A stretch of DNA of 64,000 nucleotides, from NCBI GenBank assembly GCA_949126835.1, contig OX421507.1:15476202-15540201 (forward strand). Reading direction: 5' to 3'. Positions 9,000 through 20,668 of the stretch are shown piece after piece. Under the pieces are notes generated by a model. That model saw only the letters and a program-made list of their open reading frames with translations. It was not told the DNA's origin and searched no databases. The translations under genes and the position numbers were made by a program. Positions within the stretch are counted from its first letter, which is position 1, and each line of letters starts with the position of its first letter. The stretch is from Anisus vortex (Eukaryota > Mollusca > Gastropoda > Planorbidae).

Positions 9000-11900
9000 A
9001 CAAAGAGCCAACAACAGAATAAATGAAACAAACTTGTTTTTTTGTTGTTTTTTTTGCTCACCAAAACAAATTTAAATTGAGAGAGAAAAAAAAATACTAT
9101 AATAGAAAAATTGCAAATATATAATTTAAAAAAAAAAAAAAAGTTTAGGAATTGGTTTTCTAGAGACACTGGCTTCACTGGCTAAACATTAGTTCTCAGA
9201 GAATTTTGTTGTGGAAATAATTGAACCATGTGACAAGAGAGAAAACTTTCAAAACTAAAAGTAGGCCTACTACAAAATGTAAATATCATGAAAATAAAAC
9301 TGTACAATTGTGCTTATATATTCAATATAATGATATATTTGTTTTTAAGCCACAATGTCACAATGAGAAGGGAAAAAAAAGTAGGGTGACGGGATTCACA
9401 ACAGTTTTAGAAACTATAGAGCATAAAGCACATTACATCTCTTGTTATATACCCAAGTCCATACTTCTAATGAAGTTGTGGTTCTAGCTACTTGGATGCA
9501 AGACACTGGTAAGACATTTTGTCTGCATCCTTGGTATCACATGGTTAATGTAGTGTGTGTGTCTCCTCCAGGCCTTAAATGCATATCACAGATTGTATCA
9601 TTGAGAGGGGGATGGGGAAAGAAGGAAAAAAAAAAACATTTTCTTCTTCTTTGTTGTGTTTCTGGTCATGTGATTGAACACACAAGACTTGTCATGGCCA
9701 TCTATCTAGTCTATTTGTGTGTGTGTTTGTGTGTCTAAGTACAAGAGAGACCACAGTCTAGATAGATACAATACCATCTAGCTCAAAGAGTCACTTTTTT
9801 TTCTTAGGTATACAATTCTTCTTGGTAGAAAATGTTGATAAAAACCAAACTGATTCAGGAAACAAATCATTTAAAAGGCTACAATGCATTATCCAATGAT
9901 GATCAGATTTAAAATGAATGGGGGGAATAAAATTCTCAAGAAATTTTTGTAAACAAAACAAATGGACACTTAAGGTACAACACTTAATGAGGCTCAGACA
10001 CAACAACAGCATCAATCTGACCCTTGACAATAGGAACATTCAAAATATTCACATATTTATTTTATACATAGATAGAATAGAGACAGGTAGACATAGATTT
10101 CTGTAGCAGTTATAAAGAGAAAAAAAACAACAACACAATTTTAAAGTACAAAAAGGAGAAAAGATGTAGATAAAATAATTTAATGTGTATTTTTGTTTTT
10201 TGTCATAGTTTATCCAACAAAGCACACTGTGATAAACAAGAAATATTTTATGGCTGTTCACACACACACACACACAAATAAAACTTGTCATCAAATTGTA
10301 TTGAAAATCTGCAATGACTACAACAGTATTTCCATTACTGTACAGAATGATATGAGCATCACCATTTAAATGAAACAAACAAAAGCCAGGTGTTGTTTCT
10401 CTCTCTTTACTATTAAAACAAAAAAGCTTTCCACGAGAATCCACCGGCTGGTATGGCACTGGATGAAATGAGAAGAAGAAGAAGAAAAAAAAATGGTTGC
10501 TGCAATCAAATTATGTAGGAACAAAAAAAAATGTTAGCCTGTCACCAACTATATACAAATAATGAAACACTATCCTTTGTTTTGGCCTTCTCTTTTACCC
10601 AGGATATACTAGAGATGTACCCACACACACATACACAGTAAGTATATGGATAGCAAAATAAACACAAACAAGTAACCCATGGTAAGATAGTGTTCGAGCT
10701 AAGAATATTTTTTTACTTTGTTCTGATGTTATTACAGAAACAATAAATCACTGACAAATCACTGAAAAATGTCCTAAATAAAAGGGTTTCACAAAATATT
10801 TTCCTCCTAAAAAAATATAAAGTTTTGAACACAAAATAAAGAGCTCATTTGTCATTTCAATAATTCCTCCACATGTTTTCAGTTGATCATGGGGGTCAAC
10901 ATATTTTGTTTCCCTGCCACCAACACCTACAACAACATTATACTGGTGTACAACAACATTATACTGGTGTACCCCTTGAGAAAATCAAATGACAAGAAAC
11001 TGGCAAGTTATGTATCACAATATATACAGTGGTGGAATAGAGTTTTTTTTTTTTACCAAGACACTGATCTATCAAGTCCAGTCAAAACAATCAAACACAC
11101 AAAAACACAAACATTACTTGTTTGTATATAGTACTTGTTTGTGAGTATATATATATATATATTTATATAGAAAAAAAACAGATAATGCACACAAGCTGTC
11201 AGACATCAATACTTATAGCACTCAAACATCCTTCCCACTGTCGCTTTACAAGTGTTCAAGAAAAATGTAAATTTAAAAACAGCACTAGCACACACTGCAC
11301 AGACCTTTCTTTATAAGTTATAAGATGCCCTATAGCTCAACAAATACCTTTACTTGGCACACACACAGTCATCAATGGATAGTAAGTAGACCAAGACAAA
11401 TAATAAGGCTCTTACCAGACATTTTAAAACTATTGTTTGTTTATACCTCACAACAACAATGAATGAATCAAACAACAAAGACTTTTGAAAAACTTGGAAG
11501 ATTATATAACGGATGAATGCCATTTTTATTTTGTTTTGGTTGAGTATATACCATACTGGCCAGGAGAGGTCTATCAAACAATGACATTGTCCGCTACTTG
11601 TGGTTAGACAACACCAGCTGCATAAGACTAAGACAAGACACAAAGTACCGTACAACAAATCCTCAGCTGTAGAACAACAAGGCCAATGTCCTTAAAATGT
11701 ACATTCTTCTTGTTTTTGTATGTTTGATGTATAGAATATTTACAAAGTTTCAGCTCTTGTACAATTCACTACGAATCTATTGCTAAAATAGATGCACCAG
11801 ACAAGCAAACTACATCAGAAATGCAAAAGATGATTTGTTATTCAGCTCACAATGACAAAATAATATGAGCCCTATGACCTTGTTATTATTCCCAGCAGAT

Positions 11901-14900
11901 GGAACTGTCTCATAAGAGGTTGTTGTTTTTTTTATTACAAAAGCGGAAGATATAATGACAAGTATTTCAGGAGAGTTACAATAAAAGCAGTATAACTCCT
12001 TGACACCTCGGCTAAATGGTTCTGCCTATACACAGTTTCTCAAAGTGAATGCTGCCATGCACTGTATAAAAAGGACACACACACAAAAAGATAATAAATT
12101 TAAACACAAGTGTGGCGTGTTCAGAAACTATTTTCTGTTTTCAGTGTTTATATACAAACAAAATGAAAACATAACTCTTTTGTTAAATTCTACCTGGTAA
12201 AATACTGCACATGGAGGCTCTCTATTAAATCTAGAATCTAGAACAATGTTTTTTTCATTTTACGTGCCATATGTAAAAGCACTCTTTAAAATATATTTAT
12301 TTACAAACTATACAACACTGATGCTGTTTAAAAATACAAGAAATGTGAATGGATGTGAGAAAAATGTTGACAGGATGGCCGAACCATCATATTAAAGTAT
12401 TCACTTTCATTTCAAGAATCAGTACAGTAAAAAATGGAAACTATAAATGAATCAGAACTGGCCTGCAAAATGCGATAGAATAACTCTTTATAACAAAAAA
12501 ATCTGAAATTATTTTGCTTTGCATAACTGAACTTGTTCTTGATCAAATGATAAAACACACAATAAAGAAAGGAAAGAGAGTTATCAATAAAGACTCAGTT
12601 TCAATTTAAAACAAACACAATTTAGTGTTAGTATATGTAGCTCTTTTTGTTTTTTAAATTATCATTGGATGTTTGCTTTAGCGTCCGGCAAACTTGATAT
12701 AACTTAAAATGGAATACATTTGACTTCTTCACATGTTGTAATTATAAAGTTTTTCACCGGTCAGTTACTTGCACCTAGTTGTCAGTTACTTGCACCTAGT
12801 TGTCAGTTACTTGCACCTAGTTGTCAGTTACTTGCACCTAGTTGGCAGTTAGGCCTACTTGCACCTAGTTGTCAGTTACTTGCACCTGTTTGGCACTCTC
12901 TTGACTTCATTCAAATGCACTTTGGGCAATGTTCATACAAAATCAGGACAAAATAAAAAAAAACAACTAAAGTCCAGTCAGTGACTTTAAAGAAATTTCT
13001 GCTTTACAAGGAAACATTACCTATATAAAAACCATTGCCTATACAGGGCCACATCATCCATATTAAAACATTGCTTCAATTGCATGAAACATGACCTATA
13101 CAATAGCCACTGCTTCTAAAAAAAATAGCCACCAAATAACTGTTTCTCAGGGTGTTTGAAAAAAACAACTCACTAAATAATACATTCTCTCACTAATATA
13201 TTATGCATCAGATAATAATAATAATAGTCTAATACAAATGTTAAATCATTTTTCTTAACAAAGTTTGCCACTAGCAGCTATTAACATTTACATTTGTTTT
13301 TACATTTTCCAAGGATATATAGAAATATGAAGAGATTTTTTTTTGTTCAAATTACTGTCTATCCATTTTTTTAGATTTTCAAAATGGTGGTCATATTGTA
13401 GAAAATAGTAAAATACAGCAGGTATATACTGTGTTTACAAAAATAATCTGCCTGAATCTGGTTGATGTACGGTACTCTACAAACAAAAAGCTTGTTGTTT
13501 TTAAATGGCATATACAGCAATTTGAAAACCAAAGTTATTCATATGTATGTGTATATTATTATTTTTATATATATAGTGATTTCATATTTCATGGATATAT
13601 TTATAGTGTTTTCAGCTTTTATTTTTTCTTCTTTCCTCACAAGTATGCAAGGAAAGTTGACAGAGCTTCCAGTTCTGAGGTATATGTGGTCATCAATCGC
13701 CCTATTTAACAAATGCCAACTAATGCAGCAACAAGAGAAGAAAAATAAAAAAATTTCTACATATATAAATGTATATCTCAAGGCATGAAAATAAAATATT
13801 TGGACACACTCAAAGAACAATGGGACAAAATAGATAAAGTAGTAACAAAAAAAAAAAAAGATTCATGTCCTTATAGTTATACTAGTCATATACAAGTGGT
13901 GCACTTTCAAAAGATCCTTTAATGTGTGTTTATTGATTGGTAACCTTCAAAAAGACTATTTCTTAATATATGTATGATAGAAAATATGAAGCACCATGCA
14001 TAAGTAGCTACATTGTTGGGTTATAAAGTCCATTTCTGTGAACTCCTTTCCGTTGACTCAGTATCTTTTGAAACGGAGTCACTTATATATATATTTAATG
14101 GTTCTTAAAGAACAAGCATGAATTTACCATACAAAACAAATAGCTCTGTAATTAATTATTCACTTTAAACATTACCCATGGTAATGTCTGCCCCAGATTA
14201 CACCTTTGTTTACCTATAAATTAGTTTTTAAATGTAGAGAGAAAAAAAAGAAATCCCAAAAAACATGTGAGTAAAAAAACAACAACAGGCAAAATGTTTC
14301 ATTTCCTTGTGCCATTCTAACAAACTAAATGCCTTTTTTTCCAAATGATGCACGGCTACCAGGCCCAGTGATCATGATATTAGTCGGGTAATGATTGTGG
14401 AGGGTAATGTTTTGAGGAGGGGGCAATGATTGTGGAGAGAAGTAACTGGATGGTGAGTATTAGAATTTAAGGTAGTGACGTAATAATAAGTACAGACATT
14501 TTCCAGTCAGAGTAATGGTTGTTTTTTTTTGTTTTGCTAATGAAAATATCAGGAAACAATTTCACTTTAACATAGATAGGAGAAAATTTCATTGTTTAAT
14601 AAAGCAGTTTGACTTAATTAGACCACAAACTAACATCCTTTATGAACAAGTTGACACACAATTTAGTAAATTTGTTTTTGTTCATGACTTGGAAATTAAA
14701 AAAACAAACTCCTTTTTATAAACAATAGTTAACAATAAATAAATTTCACTTCAATATCCCTTACACAGAACTGCTGACTAGTGACACATGCCCAGAATAT
14801 ACTTATACACAGTTTTGTTTTTGTCAAGGTTTTTTTAGCATCTTCCCTTGTACTATTTACATTTAAAAACAACAACAACACATTTTTGTTTAGATCCAAC

Positions 14901-16145
14901 ATTAAAAAACAACACAACAGTACCTATTTCATAAAAAAAATATTTAACAAATCAAAATGCCATTTTGACTTAACAATTTTTTGATATTATTAACAAAAAG
15001 AATGGGAAGAGAATGATTAAGTAAATGTGTGTTTTCAGGATTATGTTGTGAAATTAAGCTTTCAATCACTGCAATAGATAAACTAGCAAATACATTACAG
15101 CAAGTGTAAACACCTGCCAAGTCCATTGAATTTGTTTTACAGAGCGACTTTTATACCCATTAAAAAAAAGCAACAACAGATAAAACCAACAAATCACAAT
15201 GCATTGAATGACTAGATGGTGGTGGGGACACCTTTCACTCCCCTTGTTAGGTTCAGACTTGTCCCTTACACACATACACACCCTGATGCAAACTGAACTT
15301 GTGCAGGATGGGTCAGAGAAAAAAAAAAAGGTTTATGGCAGCAAGAAAAACAAAATTATATAGTTTTTTTTTCTTCTTTTAAAATGGTGGGAAGGGGGAG
15401 GGGAAGGGTCACAACCCTTCATAGCAAATGGAATTGTTGTATGTTTTTTTAAAATGTAACAAAAGGGATGGGGAGACAAGTTTGACACAAAAATAAGGGA
15501 GTCAATCTAGAGCTCTGTCTTCTTTCTGAGACAAAAATCACAAAAGTTAAAAAAAAACAACTTGTTTATTCATAGAAGTGTATATAGATATTTATATATA
15601 AATATATACAAAATACAAATGTGCTAACAACGCCACAACAGTTAAAGATATTAAATTTTCTGTACAACAACCAAATACAAAATTATTTCCTAGTGGAAGG
15701 AACAATACTAAAAATCTAATCAAAACCCACAGCCATTTCATCTTCATGGTAATTAACAGTTTAAACAAAAAAAATAATGTTATTTAAGCAAAGTTGTTAA
15801 AAACTCCAAATCATATTATATTCTGTAAGACTGTGCTCAACAGTCAAATCACAAAAGGACACGCAACATTCTAGAAGGGGGGGGTCAAGAGCTAAAGTTT
15901 TTTTTTTATCATCAACAAACTATTAATGTCAGGAGCTTGTGTACGCTTCTTGCTGTTATGTCCGATACAGGGCAGGTCTCACGTGAGATGCGCAGAACAA
16001 TCTTTGCGTTTGTCCTTTTTCTTTTTTCACATGACAAGATTGATCAGTTCCCAGTTTCTCCTCCTGGCCTGCACGTCGCACGTCAGCTCTCACATAACCT
16101 AAACACACAAGTGTGGAGCTGACAAAGATTTCTCTTACAGATATT
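9000..16145 (-). other. SKI 3' flank, possible very long 3' UTR
   Basis: Seven kilobases downstream of the SKI stop codon without a recognisable coding exon or an identifiable transposon copy, unlike the repeat-rich sequence on both sides. An AATAAA on the minus strand lies at about 8993-8998 and could end the transcript. Contents seen: (CA)n at 10260-10276, a doubled 21-mer (10928-10970), a 21-bp tandem repeat (12757-12890), poly(A)/(T) runs, a 12-bp palindrome TCTCACGTGAGA at 15977-15988. The UTR assignment is inference; transcript data would decide. Confidence 0.35.
12757..12890 (+). repeat. 21-bp tandem repeat, about 6 copies
   Basis: Unit GTCAGTTACTTGCACCTAGT plus T. One copy carries a 6-base insertion that turns TTAC into TTAGGCCTAC (TAGGCCTA at 12850-12857); its sisters lack it. 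Confidence 0.95.
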
Positions 16146-16400
16146 TCAGTCCACCGTGATGTCGCGCTCTTTCTTCACCACAACATCAGCCGGAGAATGC
16201 TGCTTGCCTTGAGCCTCATGGGAACTGGGAGAGTCCAAGACGTTTCTCAGCAGAGATTTACTGCTTTTGTCCACCTTGCCCGCGTACCTGCCGGGGAGTG
16301 AATCGGCCAGCAGCTGTTGATGGAGTGAACTGATTTCATTAAGGGCATCACGGTACATGACCTCTACGTTTCTTAACCGATTCTCTGACTCCTCCTCCTT
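16146..16400 (-). CDS. SKI: SKI exon 7, C-terminus and stop
   Basis: Acceptor CTTCTCTTTCAG|AAG. Encodes 84 residues: KEEESENRLRNVEVMYRDAL continues the coiled coil through SSLHQQLLADSL, then a basic/serine linker and the end VVVKKERDITVD, stop TGA at 16146-16148. VKKE fits a second SUMO-acceptor consensus close to the C-terminus. Confidence 0.87.
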   Translation of the reverse strand, partial: KEEESENRLRNVEVMYRDALNEISSLHQQLLADSLPGRYAGKVDKSSKSLLRNVLDSPSSHEAQGKQHSPADVVVKKERDITVD

Positions 16401-16811
16401 CTGAAAGAGAAGTGTATGAAATATATTATAAAATAGAACAAATGTCGGAGCTTTCTGGAAATGTATTATTTGATATAATTTATTTACACACACAAAAAAG
16501 TCTGATAAAGTTAAAGCTCTGTAAATCTAGTTGTAATGGCAATTCATCTAATCTATATATGAATTCTTCTTATTATCAGAAATATTGTCAAAATATTATA
16601 ATTGAAGGTATAGAGTATAGAGCCATTGATTAATGAGTCTAAGAATTTAAAGTGCGGAGGGGTTACAGAGGGCATTGAGTGGCATTAGTAGCAAATGAGT
16701 TAAATGCTCTTCTAAACGAAGCACTATTAATTTTTATTATTCAACTTAATGGTATTTCAAAATACTTTATCAATCAATTTTATTAGAACTTTTATTAAAA
16801 TTCCACAATAC

Positions 16812-16907
16812 CTTATCGTTTAATTTTATTAAATATTCCTTTTCCACAAAGAGTTTCCTTATTTCAGTTTCTAACTCCACATTTTGTCGTCTACTTGAAT
16901 CCAGCTC
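16812..16907 (-). CDS. SKI: SKI exon 6, coiled coil
   Basis: 96 bases, phase 0 to 0. Acceptor CTGTATAG|GAG, donor GATAAG|GTATTG. Encodes 32 residues, ELDSSRRQNVELETEIRKLF and onward, with leucine/valine spacing of a coiled coil. Introns on either side are short (170 and 411 bases). Confidence 0.85.
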
Positions 16908-17077
16908 CTATACAGAACAACACAGAGCAATAAGTTAAAAGGTGCTAATAGTGTTGATAATTTACCCTAGCAATAGTTCCAGCTCATAAATAATAGCTGA
17001 CCAGATTGGTTGAATACATGAGCACTCTCCTTAACAAAAATAACAGCCACTATTGATTGTACAAACATTCAACTGAC

Positions 17078-17283
17078 CCTTTTAAGAAAACTGCAAGCCC
17101 TAATGAGAAACTGAAAAGATTCTTCTGTTTTAGCTCTTAGCTTTGAGAATTCTTGCAGGTATCTGGCATGAGCTTCCTGTGTTGGCTCTACTTTGCCATT
17201 CAGGGCCAGGCGCACCATCTCCATCTCTCTTTCAAGGGTACTTTCAAATACAGGTATTTCTGATAAGGATGCATCCTTAGTGC
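17078..17283 (-). CDS. SKI: SKI exon 5, start of coiled coil
   Basis: 206 bases, phase 1 in, phase 0 out. Acceptor TTACCCCCAG|GC; donor AAAAGG|GTCAGT, chosen because it restores phase 0 into exon 6 just before an in-frame TGA. Contains EREMEMVRLALNGKVEPTQE and AHARYLQEFSKLRAKTEES, helix-forming sequence matching the beginning of the Ski/SnoN dimerisation region. The last ten codons before the donor are less certain than the rest. Confidence 0.82.
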
Positions 17284-17561
17284 CTGGGGGTAAAAATATA
17301 TATAGATATATATATTCCTGGTATATCGCTGATAAGCATTTGCATGTTACATAAAAACAGATCAGAAATAAGCATGCATGGGCTTTTCAGAAAGTAATGC
17401 TATATATTTAACCCAAAATGAAAAATTAGACTTGGCAGCTCTTGTTCATAAAACTGGTATATAACATTGAATAACAATTGAAAAAAAAACAAGAGAGAAC
17501 ATTTACCTTTGACTAAAATACAATCAGCCAAAAAAATGCTTTAAATATTTTAAATGTTTAT

Positions 17562-17660
17562 ACATATATATATATATATATGGAATATTGTCTTGAAACA
17601 CCCAACTAATGTTTATATATATATATATATGGAATATTGTCTTGAAACACCCAACTAATG
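17562..17660 (+). repeat. Two-copy tandem repeat with (TA)n
   Basis: Two units each made of (TA)n plus TGGAATATTGTCTTGAAACA and CCCAACTAATGT. Almost identical, in SKI intron 4. Confidence 0.85.
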
Positions 17661-19752
17661 TCAGGTACCCTAGTGGTAAAAGCCCTTAAGATTCAATTAA
17701 CAATCATAAAAGTTTGTTTTAATACAAGACTTCAAAATGCCAATCCGACCATGGACATATGTGATAGAACCCCACAGTATGGTACCCAAGTATGCAAACT
17801 AATAAGTTTTTTTAGTTTTAGGTGTTTAATGAAAGTTAATTCATTTACCTATAAATTAAATAAAACAAATATCTAAAATTGATAAATTAGGACAAAAGTT
17901 AGGCACAAATTCATGCCAGGGTTCTTACGCTAAAATCATTTTTAAATTCCCCCCCAAAAAAAATTTACAAACTAATTTTCACCAGCTTGTGTCAAATGTA
18001 TTAATGACAGCATCCAGATAAAAAAAAGTTCAGATATTTTTAGAAAAAAAAAAAAAATATGTATACTGTAACTTAACTGCATGGTTATTCACTTTAAAAG
18101 AAGAATTACCAGTAAGTATTTTTCACATTTTTTGCCAATTTAGTGAAATGCACATCCTATTTTTATGCTTATCCTATTATTGCATTATGGTTCAGTCGTC
18201 TACATAAGGCTCTCAAGTTTTCAGTTTGAAAAAAAATTGTTTAGAGTCTAACTTCATAGATAATTTTTAAGAAGTCAGACGATTTAATAATTTTTGAATA
18301 AAGTCTTAGAGCTCCATGCTACCCTTCTTTCAGTAAAGAATTATTTTTATTTTTTGTTACTAAATTTTTATGAAACAACCAAAATGTGATTCTATTATTT
18401 TCTATTCGTAGTTCTATTTTAAATGTAACATTTTACATAACGCTTGAGACTTGGTGTGTACTGTACTATTTACATAATTTATTAAATTTGAATTTGTGAC
18501 TGAGCTTGCATGGTGTGAGTTTAGGGATGTAATACCACCAACTGGGTGTAAAACACCTGTTCTCTCATTATAATGGAAAAAATGTTAAGATGATTCCTGG
18601 CAACTGAGTAAGTTACACCCTTAGTCTTATTCTACAGTAAATGGCTCTCAACTATTTGCTGGGTTGTTGTTTTTTTACTACCATAAAATCTTGCATCTAA
18701 AATATAAACCCCACTTTTTTTTAAAACAAAATTTATCTTTTTACTCATTGAAACTTTTCCTAGGTTTGGGTATCAACTGAAATTGACTTGTAGGCCTGCA
18801 GGCAGTATTGTAAGACTAGACTCGTAAATAATGAAAACATCTTAAAATGTTTTTGAATGTTTTTAAATAAATCAATTTTTATCAATGTGTTTTTTTTTTA
18901 ATAATTAAATTCAACAAAATTTATCAGATTGTAGATTGGCGTTTGGGAAATGTTTCTTATTTGTGACCCAGTTAAGTCCAAATAGTTACTATTTTGTCTG
19001 TATTTTACATATAGGCCTAATGACTTGCAGTGCAAAATAAAAGGGGTTTGTTTTTGTAAAAAAAAAGGATAAAATAAAACACAGCGTGTTCATTTATATT
19101 TGTATGTTATATGACCTTATTTGTAATAAAAGTATCAACTTGATCAATATTGTGTGTTTCTATGCTATTTAGCTGTAGGTTAAGTCTACAGCTACAGTCA
19201 TTTTTTTTAGCAACATAAGATTTAAAGGAATTTTGCGATCTTTGAATTCGTAATTAAAAAATAATGGAAAGTCACACGACCGTATAACTTTCTTTCTTTG
19301 GATCTTTGGTTTTTAAAATGACTTATAATGATATATATTCATTGATATAAATCATATATCATATACATTAACATACATCTTCCATACGACAGATAAATAA
19401 AAATTCATAAACAGCTACAGTGAAAAATAAAGAAATTATACAGGTAGCCTACACGGATTATACATGTGAACTTCAATTTTACTTGCTTTTCACCTTCCAA
19501 AGTATACATGTGGCTTTTAAACAGGTGCCGCTTATACTCAAGATTTTACTGTATTTGGGGTGGTCCAGTGCAGGAGTCTGCAACCTTTTAATAATGGTGT
19601 GCCAAGGTAGGATTTCTAATTCATTGAGTGTGCCAAACATCTTAAAAGTCATCCTTCTATGGCAACCAATTTCTAGTAGGAAAGGACTTGAATTGCCTTT
19701 TTAGAGATCTTACGCTTGACATTGAAAATTGCTCTGCAAGCCAAGTCTTGCA

Positions 19753-20003
19753 CCCATTCAGTAGGTAGCCGACCTTTGGTCTAGTGGACACATACTTTGC
19801 TGGCGTACTAAAAGTCCCATTTTTGAGTCCTTGTGAAAGCTAGTTTTTTTTCCAGGGCTGGGGTTTGTGCCTGGGTCTACCTAGCCCTCTTATGGGTACC
19901 TGACATTAGTTTGGGATAAGTACAGGTTTCTGGGCATTGTGCTAGCTACACAGTCCTCTGGTGAATGCTGCCTCACCTCTACATTCAATAAAAAAAGGTT
20001 ACC
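19753..20003 (+). mobile_element. tRNA-derived SINE, decayed
   Basis: Same block order as the SINE at 52805-53045: degenerate B box (GAGTCCTTGTGAAAGCTAG), 'gcctgggtctacctagc', GGGTACCTGACATTAGTTTG, 'gggcattgtgctagct', and the gctgcctcacc tail. In SKI intron 4, antisense to SKI. Confidence 0.65.
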
Positions 20004-20444
20004 AACCAACTATAGTAGACTTGCCAAAAAGAAGGCATGACATTTGTTTAAAAAGAGGTAATTAACCTAAAAAAAATATTCAATGGTCAGGAGCTAGACA
20101 CCCAGACAGTTATTGTTATTCCATGCCACTTTGATATATGTTAACCTCCCGTTTTAACTTGAAGGGAAGGGGAAGTTAGGTGAGCGAAAAGAAAAACTCT
20201 TCATTTATTATTAAATCTATAATTTTAACATAAGAATATTCACAAGCTTGGCTGTATTCAATCATGAGATGGGTTTGATTATTTTTCCATATACATACAT
20301 CCTCAATAGTACTTCCCAATTGCAAGTTTGGAACACACTCAAAGTATACATGCTACTATTTCTCTAAGTCTATTGAATGTGAAGATTGGAAGTAGCTACC
20401 TACAAGACTACAGGCATTGACAAAAAAATAAAACAAGTAATTAC

Positions 20445-20668
20445 TTTCAGTGGGTGAGGCCATATTAGAGTCATCTGTATCTGTCGGGACATCATACTCC
20501 ATCCACTCCTGCTTATCAAACTTGATGCTGCTGAGTGCTGGCTTCACATCAAGACAACTTGATGCAGACTTCATCTGGGTGTGTTTATCATCATGTTCTT
20601 CATCCAGGGATGATTTCTGTCCAGACGAGGGAGCTAAGGAAACGTTGGGTGTAAAATGCCTTTCATAC
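20445..20668 (-). CDS. SKI: SKI exon 4
   Basis: 224 bases, phase 2 in, phase 1 out. Acceptor GTCTACAG|GTATG, donor GAAA|GTAATT. Begins (R)YERHFTPNVSLAP, a conserved continuation of exon 3, followed by a low-complexity acidic, serine-rich linker to ASPTE. No stop in frame across the whole exon. Confidence 0.9.

Larger units (their letters stand above)
17284..20444 (-). other. SKI: SKI intron 4
   Basis: AT-rich. Contains a doubled unit of about 51 bp with (TA)n at 17562-17660, a diverged hAT-end-like stretch near 19570-19690 (CAGGAGTCTGCAACCTTTT) and a decayed SINE at 19753-20003. No extra exon identified. Confidence 0.6.

Noticed and set aside
10049..10459. 136-residue minus-strand frame after SKI
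   Set aside because: Low-complexity translation of A-rich and (CA)n sequence; no motif, no splice support.
9000..16145. Enrichment of Pumilio-type TGTANATA sites supporting a 3' UTR
   Set aside because: I found about six on the SKI strand but about five on the opposite strand, so there is no strand bias.
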